A DNA stretch of 64,000 bases from Alitta virens. Taxonomy: Eukaryota > Annelida > Polychaeta > Phyllodocida > Nereididae. Below the pieces are notes generated by a model, which worked only from the letters and a program-made list of their open reading frames with translations, had not been told where the DNA came from and did not search any database. Below are positions 11,501-23,500 of the stretch, in pieces. How positions within the stretch are numbered: position 1 is the first letter of the stretch; each line of letters starts with the position of its first letter. The stretch spans positions 4,059,001 to 4,123,000 of the forward strand of contig OW028577.1 of NCBI GenBank assembly GCA_932294295.1, in the 5' to 3' direction. Made by a program: the position numbers and the translations under genes.

Positions 11501-14500
11501 ATGCTCAACTATGACCTAAAAAGATCCGCATAGTCTGTAGGCAATCCAACACAATCTTATTTACATAACTCACCATAATCCCCGCTGTGGCTATTACTGT
11601 TCTCCACCCATTCTTGGGTTCGCAGGTTCGCATCTTCCGTTGCGGCTGACTGACCACCTGGGGAAATGTTGCGCCCTTTCTTTGCCCTATTGGGTGACTT
11701 CCCTGATGGTGAGCGAACGTCATGTTTATTCTGGTAACGGAAATTAAGCAATATTAAGATAATTTTCACTGCTATAATTATCATTATACATATCAGGAGG
11801 ACTACGTACGTTGAATGATAATGAACCAAGAATGGCTTTATTAAATCAACATAAATATCAATGCAGTCTATAAGCACCAACCTCAGTCTTGACCTCGGCA
11901 AGAATAAGCTCCAGTAGTCGTTTCTTGTCACTGTCATCTTCACCACCACCTGCCGCAATCACGCGTTTGTGAAGCTTTTCCAGTTTCTTGACTTGTCTTT
12001 TCAGTCTCTGCATGAACCAAAAATAGTAGTTTATTCGATATTACCCTTTCTTGAATACAATTAATAGAAATGTACAGGGCTGAACACTAATGCTTGTCTG
12101 TCATGACAAGTGAAAGTATAAATACATGATATTCACTCTCAAAAATAACCAAGTAATATTCTGCAGATCCTCTAATTTAATTGACAGTTAAATGAAGTGA
12201 ATTTTTCAAAGGAATAGAATCACAACCAACCTTTTGCTGATCTTCCTGTTTCGTCTTTTGTCTTTCCAACAACTTCTGCCACTTGTCCAATCGACGTTGC
12301 TGCAGTTTCATCGACTTCAAGTCTGAGCTGTTTCCATTGTTGGTGTTCCTTTCACTCGTTCTAGATTTTCCAGAGCTGGCTTTACTTTCCACTGAAAGTG
12401 ATAGAATGTAAATGACCACATGCTGCAATTCACAATGAGATTCATTCATTCAGACAAACTGCTATGGAATTGATTATGAAAGCACTAAATAACAGATGCC
12501 CTCAGCACACGAACAACAGCAACCGCACAAACAAACCTGGACTGTGTGACCTTGATCTGGATCTTGACCTTGACCTAGACTCTGATTTTGACCTTTTAGA
12601 AGATGACCTTGACCTAGATCTGGCTCTTGAATCTGATCTGCTTTCCCTAAAAAGGTAAATAAGGGACATTCTGATGCATGGAAATTAGAAAAACACATTA
12701 GAATTTATTCATTTACACCCTCCATAGTGAGATAACCAAAGTACCTGGATTCCTCTTCTTCTTTTTTATGTGATAAGTCTACAATGTAGCGTACAAGGAA
12801 AGAGTAACGCATCTTGGAGATCTTCACGAGAAACCCTCTTAGGAAATGATCCTGAAATGTATGGAATTGAGGATTATAAGGAAATCTGTTCACTTTCTGA
12901 AAACAATCTCCCGAAACTAGGAGTCAGAATCAGAGCACAGTCAAACTCACCCTCTGACCAGTATATAGTAGCACAGTGTAGAATTTTGCTTGATCTGTGG
13001 ACCTCATAGGAAGCATTTCAACAGTCCCTGGGACGTAACATTCCAAGTCTGTGTCTTGGTTGACAACGCGGGCAACGACACTGTCACCAATCTTAAAAAG
13101 CATTCAACAACATTAAGACGACATTCTGTGTGACTTTCTTTGGTAGGCTGTATTGAGCAGTACTTATGTGGAAGTTCTTAATCAATTGTGACCATGAGTA
13201 CACAAGGAAACCCCAGCTGCATTGTACATCTGTTTCTTTAATATTTGCTTAATTTTACCTGAATGTAAAATACAAACTGATTCGGGACCAAAGTTAAGAT
13301 GTTTACCCTGAGAATAGGCTGAGCGACAGCTCCCGCCACTGGTACAACAAATCTAGATGGCAAAACTTGTTGACCGAGGTCCTCGAAGTCAACCAGGGCA
13401 TGTCGACTGTCCGGGCATTTTATAACAACACCTAAAAAAAAATATTATTATATATTTATTTTTCCAATTAAGCCCATGTTCATCTGTATATTTAATTGAG
13501 CAATCTTTTATATGTAATGGAACTCTTATTAGCTAAAGGTAAATACACATTAGTGTCAGCCTGCCATTTGGAGCAAAATTGTTTTACATAATATATGTGG
13601 CCAATAAATGAATTTAATTGAACACATGGGCCATCTAGTGAATGAATAAACGTCTGTAAGACCTGACTAATACCAACATAGATCAAACGATCCCGTAATT
13701 AACTTCCCTAGAAATGGTAGCTATATGAAACTAGAAGGTTTAAATGTAAGTCTACTACAAAGACTTCAATTCCTGGTTGATGAATTTAGCAACAAGAACA
13801 AGTTAAGATATATAATAATAATAATAATGGTTTTAACAGAAAAAAATCAGATGAGCTTAAATACCTGGATAATAGAAGCCATCATCATTGTTGCGTCCGA
13901 TGACCTTGAGGCCTCGCATGAGGTCAAGCACCTTCTGTCTCTGTTGATTCGTCTCTTTCTTTGCTACTTTTGTCTTTTTTTGTCGTTTCCCTTTTTTCTC
14001 TGCGGAACCCTGCATTTCATTGATTAGTAAACCAGTTTATTGCTATAGCATAAGATTAATGCACATCAATTAAAAGCAGTGTATTTAAAAACTCACTTGG
14101 TGTCATTACGCCGAACAGATAAATCTACTACGACCTGTATTGGTTTTACTTATATCATAAACACTGCTGCTTTAAGTCATTTTGTTGAACCAAACCAAAT
14201 CTTAAACAAAACAAAAATACCATGTACAGTGTACACCTTACATGAGATTCTTCTAGTGACGTGCATAATTTCACTTGCCATATTTACAACATTGAATTTG
14301 CTTGATTGATGTCACAGTCAAACTTGTTCATAATGATGACATATGTGCCGTTTTCAGGAACAAAATGAATTCTGGTGGGCAAGTGGGGAGACAAAGTGCA
14401 GGAGGCACTACGACCGTACCAATGAAAAGGTAATAAGATGTAGTCACTACACTATTGTTAACTAATGTGTATGACGTCATCAAACAATACTTATCTGCAA

Positions 14501-17500
14501 CAGTGTCAGTGACCTCTTGTGGTACTTTTTCTCCCCATTGCCACTCTTTAGCAATAAATCCCACTTATTACAATCCTTTTCTTGCTCCAAAATACAGTAC
14601 CACCAACCTTGGAGAATGTAACGCTGAAAACACTAAGCAACTTCGGTACGTAATTTTATAAATTTTGAATAACTTCTCTTAAATTCAGTAGACTGGCAGA
14701 AATTTGGTGAAACTTGTCAAAACTACCAATACTTCATAACAAACAAGTTTGACAATGTAACACAATGTTATGTACTATTTTTACCATAGCTGATCATAAT
14801 AGAAAGATCACTTGCCTTGAGAGCAAGAGAGTGAGCAGAAGGAATATGACCAAGTGACAGACTGTGAGCTGACCTCACCTGGCTGATGGTCAAAGAGGTA
14901 GCCGACTTGGTCAAATCCACCTGGTAATTAAGACTTTATGACAGACAGATACGAAGATAGAGAGGAATAAACTGGTAACTGCAGAGATGATATTGTCCAG
15001 ATTTTCCAATAAAACTTTGGATTTCTGCCAATTGCTGGAAAACTTTCATCAATGCAATATTTTTCAGCCATGACAATGTTTCTAATACTCTGGGCAAGCC
15101 CGAGGTGGTCTTAAAAGTTAACGACACAGTCACAATCGGAAGGTGCCTACCTAATAGTATACATCATTGCATGACATACAAACAAATCTCTCAAAAATTA
15201 ACACCACTCCTGTGTAAACTTGAATCCTAAAAATGCTTCATGCAGCCGTATATCATGCGCTCAACCAGAAACATTATCAACTTTCTAATTCAACAAATTA
15301 AACTTAATAAATATACATTTGTATAAATTAAGGTTTTGTATCGTAACACGAAATGCAACCAAAGGTAAACACTGCTTTAATATCTCGTAAGAAATGTGTG
15401 ATTCCATAAAACATGAAATAAGAAAGTACGGCAAAAGTAAGGACAGACAATAAAATAAATTCTAAGCTTCTTTTATTGCCAAATGAATCAAATGAATTTC
15501 ACATCATAATTGCCAAAAATATACAATGTAATTTTTGTACTACACTGGGTTTAATCGGTAGTGAAATAAAGTCTCAAATTGCAGTGACTTTTTATGATTA
15601 ACATTTATAAGTGTACTGTTGAGCTTGAGTAAGCTTAGAAAGTTACATTTTCACACCAGTTGAGACAGAGCATAATAGTGAAACCAAACTTTCTTCATTA
15701 CAAGTCAAGGTCCAATAATTTAAGGAGTCATTGCCCCAGCATCATTTGATATCAAGATTACTTGGGATTTCATTGTGTGTGACAAACAGTAAAGGATGAC
15801 ACTGTAGCCGACCAATGCATGCTAGTTATTACACTTTCATGCAGGCTAATACTTTTTTTGCAGAAATTCTCAGCCGCACATTATCATAAAACATTCCAAA
15901 ATATCATGTGACCATAGCAACGTGAAACTCACAACAAACAATTCCTTCAAAGCACAACTCAAACTTGACTAATAAACTTCAGCTGGACCTATTCATAAAG
16001 CAGCAGTGTTTGTGATAATGTTAAATAAATTCCAATAAAGGCAGCAGTGAGCAAATGCTTAAATGACACACACCAAAAATGCTACTATAATTTCATAAAA
16101 TCATCATGCCTGTAAGAAATAATACAAGAATGGAACAAATTCTTAAGCGTCACATTTTCATTCTAAAATTCAAAAGTTCATGATTTTAATTTTGGAAAAA
16201 GTGCAGTAAAGTGGACCCAAATTTAAGACCATATTTAGCGAGTCCCATTGCCAGGCCAATGACGTCAAATGCTTGAATTCAATATGTGACGTCACAAACA
16301 AACGGCGGCTTCAAGGCAAGATCGCAGCTTATTATTGTTTACATTTTGTTTTTCTCGGGGCCTGCTGCCCCCAAACCTCTGCTACTCTATAAAAATGTTA
16401 TTCTTATTGTGTACTAGCACGAAATTTGGTAAAAAATTGTGATTATTTTCATATTTAATGGATGCCAAATATAGGCATAAATTTGGGTCCGCTATATTGC
16501 ACTAAACCCTAAATTTAATTCTCTTTTAGCAAAGTCAAAATAACAATTGTTATTTCAATCTGCAAATGTCGAAAACGATGAAAACAATTAAATCAGCAGA
16601 CTTACCTCGATGGTCGATGAGGCATCACTGGCTTTGTCATCATTATCACTTTCTGCTTGTTGGTTCTTGGTGGTGTTCATAAGATCGCGAGCTTGTCGGA
16701 TGTAAGACTCTGCTTGACGAATCTCCCTCTCCAGTAACAAGATGTCTTTCTCCGCTAGCGACCACCCCGCGTCATCCAAGCACTTCATTAGCTTGTCCCG
16801 GTTGTCCTCAAAGGAGACCGGATCAGTGCTCTCAAATCTGAAATGTTACATGCAAATCTCAATGCAGTGTAGAAACAAAGTATAATACATGTGATAGTAT
16901 CTTTTATGTAACTGAAATGACAACCAAAACTTACATTTGCTTATCTTCATCAGATAAGGCATTCCACACAATAGTGTCCAAGCGCCTGAAAAAATCAGAC
17001 AACCTTTTAGCTTACGTTGCATTAACAAATTTCTTTTAACCATCATCTATCCATCTATGAGTGTTCAATCCTGACCTTTGGAAGTTTATTATAGTTTGCT
17101 TTCCAAGCACAAAGGTCTAATTTTTCAACTCACCAGGAGCTTTCACCCAGAGAGATAGGTGAAAGCTCCTGGTGAGTTAAAAAATGAGACCTTTGTGCTT
17201 GGAAATCAAACTGTAAGATTTCATCTATCCAGTTTTTTACAAGTGAATAACTTGATGAATATATTGAAAAATAAAAAGGTGGTAGGCATACAAAAGAATT
17301 ACAAGACGACTTACTTTCGGTATTTGGTAATCATTTGTTCAACTTTCTCAATGTAATCATTCAAATTGACGGCTTGAGGATTGACTATGCGGATTTTCTT
17401 TCTGCGACCAGAGGCGTGGGCTATTGGCAAAATCTAAACCACAAACGAAATAAACATATAGCAAGACCACTATATAAATATTGGTATAAATATTAGTATA

Positions 17501-20500
17501 AATATTGGTATAAATATTAGTATAAATATTGGTATAAATATTAGTATAAATATTAGTATAAATATTGGTACAAATATTAGTATAAATATTGGTATAAATA
17601 TTAGTATAAATATTAGTATAAATATTAGCAAGCCAGTGAATATTCACATAATCAATTATTACTCACATCATCAAAGACCTTGGAGAGAACACTTTTGTTG
17701 ATGATGGGCACATATTTTGGTTTATGTGGAATGAAAGTTGGAGACAGAGCGTCCAAGATGGTCAATTTCTTGGCACTCAGCCCATTTTTTGAAAGCCACA
17801 TTTTAGATGACATATTCATGGGGCTGAAATATAAACATGATATTTTTGGGCATCCGCAAATTTAATGTACAATATAATATTACATTTCCAAAGTCGACAC
17901 GTATATGCACTTACTCAGAATAATTTTTCTTGAATCGCCTCTTCGGTTTCTGCTTCTTGGTGAACTCAGCTGCGGATAAAAGTCCATTGAAACAGTCAGG
18001 ACATTTGCATTTACTGGTAGTATCAATGATTGTGTACTTCTTTCTATCTGGTTCATTGGTTCATTCACAGTTGGAAGCCAATAACGCCAATAAGTACATT
18101 TACTAATATGCCATCTTACGAATCTTTCAAAGTACAAACCTGAATCTTGTGACAGCCTCCCCCTTTGTCGGTCAAACAAAGACTGTGTCTCTGGCAGCAG
18201 CCACTCTGGGCTTGAATACTGTCCGCTAGAATTGAGAGACCGGAGCAAGCTTGTTTTTGTGTGACCTAAAAGACATCGTAGTACGAGTGAAGGTTGACAT
18301 AAAATATTGCCAATTTAATTCAAATTGCATCCAATTCTCATACATAAATCACTAATTGAACATTGAAAAATCTTGTGTTTACATCCTTATGAATGAAAAG
18401 AATTTAAAAATCAGAAAAGAAGCAGACAAAAGTGTTACCGGCAATGTTCCCATAGGACCTGCGCTCTGGGGGTACTGAGAGAAAAGTGCAATAAAGAAAG
18501 GTTGAGTTACAATCAACAGGGTTGGTACAGGAATCCAACATCATTCAAGAAACGCAATAAAGAGTAGTAAAGACTGCTGTGCATTGAGGGGAATATCACT
18601 GAATAAAACAAAAATACGTTGTACCATGAAAAGTAACTTACCAGCATTCAACATTTTTGGAAGATTAGCGCTTTTTGGGCGGGTCAGTTTGCGATCCCTG
18701 GATGACCTAATTCCATGAGCAGTAGAAGGGCGTGCAGGGGACAGGCGAAATCCTGGAGCACTTCTGGGTCTCTCTGGTTCAGAGTGCACATGCAGGTTCC
18801 GTGAAAAGCTTTTTTTCTCCCTGAAATGAGCAATAGACAATAAAATTTGTCAAATAAACAAAAATAAGATAAGAAAGAAATTTCTAATGTCAGAAATCTG
18901 ATTAAGAACATAAATCCACCAGGAAATTGTAAATCAACAAAAAATATTTAAGATGAATGTCTAACGAGAAAACAGCACAACTTACTTGTCAGGTTTCATA
19001 GTGTCCCCATTTTTCCAAGCTAGAGCAGCACATTCATCTCGAAGAAGAGAAAGTTTCTCTAAATTACGATACACTTGTTCAAGTTCCTGCTTCAACAACC
19101 TAACATCTTCACTCTGCAAAAAATGTGTCATGTTTATGAGGAGTTAAAATGTTATTTCCTACTTTTCAGTAAAATCAGAGATTTAAAATTTTAACCACAA
19201 AACAAACATCTAAACTCACCTCCCAGGGCTCTGGCCCATCAAACTCTATTCCATTCTCAGAATAATAATGAAAACGTCCACTAGACTCTTTTGCCAGGTC
19301 ACACAGGAAGTTGTTGGCTTCTCGGTCTGAACAGTTGAATGAAATTGTGTGGATCGGCACTCTTGGGTGAAGCTGAACTTGGGCCAAAATTGATTTTCCA
19401 GGCTACAAATAAACGTAATGAATACCACACGTGTTTAATTGGAGTTATACTAAGCATTTCGCCAATTATAATTTATATAATTACAAGAGCAGCTCCCTTG
19501 GGGTGTCTTAAATTACGTGCAGTGCAAGTTGCTATGCAGCATAAGTAAATAAATAATAACTGACATTTGTACTATAGGGGGCAGCATCTATTGGAGGTCA
19601 TGACCTTCACCAAACAGGATATTGGACTAATGCTACTATGATCAGCAAACTGCAGTGTTTTTACAATATTAAGAGGATTATAAAATTTTGGCACACCAGA
19701 TTTAAACTAAGAACCAGTGGTGCTTATGTTATTTTTATCATCTGTCCGTACAACATGATGACAGGTGCTTGCCCATATGACTAACACAGATGCTGAAATT
19801 TGTTTATCTGCCCGCTGTTTTCATGACGTAACATATGTGTAACCAATCAGAATTGTGTCACTGACCATCGTGTTCAAATGCGACATCACTAATGATGAAT
19901 GCCCCCTAGTGCAATATGTAGGGGCGCCACTGGTATTATGTCTGCATGGTCCACTGTACAGACCACGAGCACTTGAATAATTTTGCCCCAACCAAGGTAT
20001 CTTCATATATAATATATGTAAAAGTACTGACGCTTCCATAAATTCAAGCGCACATGTCGTAGATCCATTAGTTAATATATTGTTTCAAAACATCATTTTT
20101 AATTTCTGCATAATACACAGAAAATTTCAATTAGCTACAATGCTTCAATGCTTGTGCTTATCCACTCCTACCATTCACACCTTCAACGTCTGTCAAATTA
20201 TTCAAAGCCTGACAGAGAGAAACTTGATGAAATAAAACACCACCCACCTGATCAGGCCGTCCATCAGTCAGCAAGTATATCGCCTGTGTGAATGGATCGC
20301 TCATTGCTTGCCGCAGGGCTCCCATCGTATTTGTTGATCCTTTGCATTCAAGGCCTTTGATCCAGGTCCAGGCGCTGTGCAAATTCTTTTCATCTACTTC
20401 CAGCAAATGGTTTTGCCAAGCGTACACCCTCGAGTCAAATGCAATGATATTGAACTTCTGTTTGTGACGAAGTTGTTCCTAAAATTTGCCAAACATTATG

Positions 20501-23500
20501 CATAAATAATTACCAGAATACAAACAAACATGTAAAATATCCTCATGGTAATCAAGCTAAGATATACTGTACAAAGATCTTGTACCTGTAATCTACATAA
20601 TGTAATTGCAAAAATTTTAAATCAATACATTTAATGATTTGCAAAAATGTTTTTTATCAAAGACGTAAGTTACAAACAGCTAACAAAGTTAATAAAAGCC
20701 AAACCTGCATGAGAATAAAAAGCTTGTCTTTCACGAACTGGATATGTGGAGACATTGAAGCTGACGTATCAACAAGAATGTAAATCTGGTCTTCAATAAC
20801 TGTGCCAAACAACTCACGACTTCCTTGCTGAAGCCAGTCAATCCTATTTAAAGAGAAACAAGAATGAAACTGATGTCACAGTCAAGGAAAGCTCTTAATT
20901 TGACGCAGATTTACACACATCAAAGACAATTATGTCTTAAATAATACACAGTATGATGATAATTTGCCAATTTCTGGCCATAATCACAAGGCAACCAATA
21001 CATTCAAATTCATGGTTACAGCATTTTTGACATGGATTGCTGACCTCTGCTGGACGGCATCCATCAATAGGTTTGTTTTGCGTTCGTAATCTCGGTGCAA
21101 CTCAGGAGTGACCTGGACGTGAACCACTTGTCCGTCTTTCCATCGGACGTGAGGGAATTTGTCGCAGTATTTGGCATTCACTAACTTCTGTCTCGTTACC
21201 TGTATTTAAAATCAAACCATTGAAAAAATAATTATCACAAGCGATAGTACAATCAAATTTACAGCAAAGCCATCGTGACTAACTATATTATATCCTATCA
21301 TGGGGCGTTGTGGTAGTAGGTGAGTGAGCTGAATAATGAAATGGAGAGTAGGAATAAAACTAAATTTATTGTAAGGGCTTTCCTTAGTTACATTCAAACT
21401 GAGAGACTTTCGTTATTAGACTTAGTGGTCTCAATAGTTCATGCTACAAACCAATGCTTGAAAGAAAGTAATTTTGAGTTTCTCATATATGCAAACTGCA
21501 AGATCTACAACCAAGAAATGATATATCAAGCTCAAATAAACTTCAAACACTGATGCCTTTCAAGAACTCATCCTAGTTGGTTGCAACTCATGAGACGATA
21601 AAACAAGTCACTCACTGCATCTGTCTGGTGGTCCTCAAAGCGTGGCTGGCATTTGAGGTCAACTACCCCATCACGATGCTGGAATGCTACGGAGGCGAGA
21701 ACGTCATAGAAACCAAGCTTCTTGGCTTTCACCCCATTTCTATCAAGCCACTCCCTCGATCCCATATAAGTTTCACTCCTTTCTGGTAAGCCATAGTTCG
21801 GGCCTCGGACAACATCATCTGGGCAAACCATACCATCCAACATTATCATTCAATAATATTCAAATGAAATAAGCAATAAATATGTTAAAGAACTGAATCG
21901 CTGAAAATAAAAATTTTACCTTTTTCATACATATTCTTCACATTTTCTTTATTGCCTGCAAGAATATAACAACTTCTTATTATGTATGCCTATTCTATGA
22001 AAAGCAATATTCAAACCTATATTGGGTATGGACTTCAATGAAGTAAAACTAGAAAGCAACTGGGTCACAAATAACTCTTCTTAATCGCAATGTTCTTGCT
22101 CATTCTCTATTTCAGCAAATGTAAATGCAAAACTCTGACAGCCATTTTTCATTGCATATTGACAATAGTATGAATTGTTTTGTTGGTAAGAAATAAACTG
22201 ATTAATGCCGGTCTTACCAGCAGCCTTGGGGTCGGGCATATCTCGTAAAAGTGTGGTAACTTGGACGTGTGCATTTCTCGCTTCCTCTAGTTCTTCAAAC
22301 AATAACATAATGTCTTCTCTCATTCCCGCCCCAGGCGGCACCCCTCCATAAACTTTCTTCTTGACTGTGACATTCAATTGAGAGTCAACCTTTTGTCCTC
22401 CATTTTCATAGCCATCCATTTCCATGACAACCGCATAGGCATGGAATCTGAATTTACAATATCATATAGTTGCAGTTATTGACTAAAAACTAATAAAAAT
22501 GTGATTAAAAAGGAATATCAGGCCTTAGGATGCATCGCATTCACTGCAGGCGATCAAATTCTTTTAAGACAAAACTCTCTATTTCATTAAAGTCTATTTA
22601 GTGATGTCCATACGATAGTACTAACCTGCCGCCTGAAATTTTACACAAATCTTTCAAGTATGATACTGTTCCAGTCTTGACGCAGTTGTACGAAACCACA
22701 TGAACAGGAATACGAGCGCCAATCAGCTGAAAGTAAGGTCAACCAATGTCACCAATTATGAGATAACAATCAAAACAATGCGTTTTAAAATACAAATCAC
22801 TTACACACACACAAAAGCCATCTTAGAACATACCTTTTCTCGTAATAATTGCTGAGCCCCATCAGATGCGGAACCCTCCGTGAACAAGTAAATTGCTTCA
22901 AGCTGTAGGAAGAGACAGGCAAATCATCTTTATTTAATTTAAAAAAAGGTCAGTCATTACGTATGCTTTCAATATAAGCAAACATTGTTTTTTAACTGGC
23001 TAAAACACACAAAAAATTCATAAATTAAGTATTAAGTCTATCTTTATATGACCTAAATTATTAAATTTGGATTCAAGTAGCACAAACATGAGAATCCTTG
23101 ATTTCCATGTGATACATTAAGTCGTTCTTTTCTCTAAATTTACCTGTGGATCAGTGAGTGCCTGCACAATGGCTTCGACTGTCGCTGTTTTGGACACTGG
23201 AGCAGTTCTGTTTAAGGACCACAACCAGTCGATTGCACTCTCTAAACTGTCTCCCGTCACTGGCACACAGTCGGGGTTGAACTGGACAAGGTCCTCTGTC
23301 GCTCTGGAAATCAAGAGTCAAAATGACAACTGCAGTTTTGTCCCAACATGTATGTGAACACAATTTGTTGAATGCTCTGCCACAAGCTACTATCTTTTTG
23401 ATAGTGGCTTGATAATAAAAATCTCAAAAACCAATACGGTTATTTCCACCAAACTCCTCAAATTGTGACACTGCATAAGTCTGCCTTCTTCTGTTATTAC

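Noticed and set aside
11557..11958. 133-codon minus-strand ORF as a separate gene
   Set aside because: It runs across the intron between VWA exons 12007-11882 and 11730-11574; good splice sites bound the real exons.
12464..12658. Plus-strand ORF with Asp-Leu repeats
   Set aside because: Exact antisense of the RS-rich exon of the VWA3B-like gene.
17357..17647. Minus-strand ORF with repeated T-N-I-Y units
   Set aside because: It is the translation of the 12-base minisatellite running into a VWA exon in the wrong frame.
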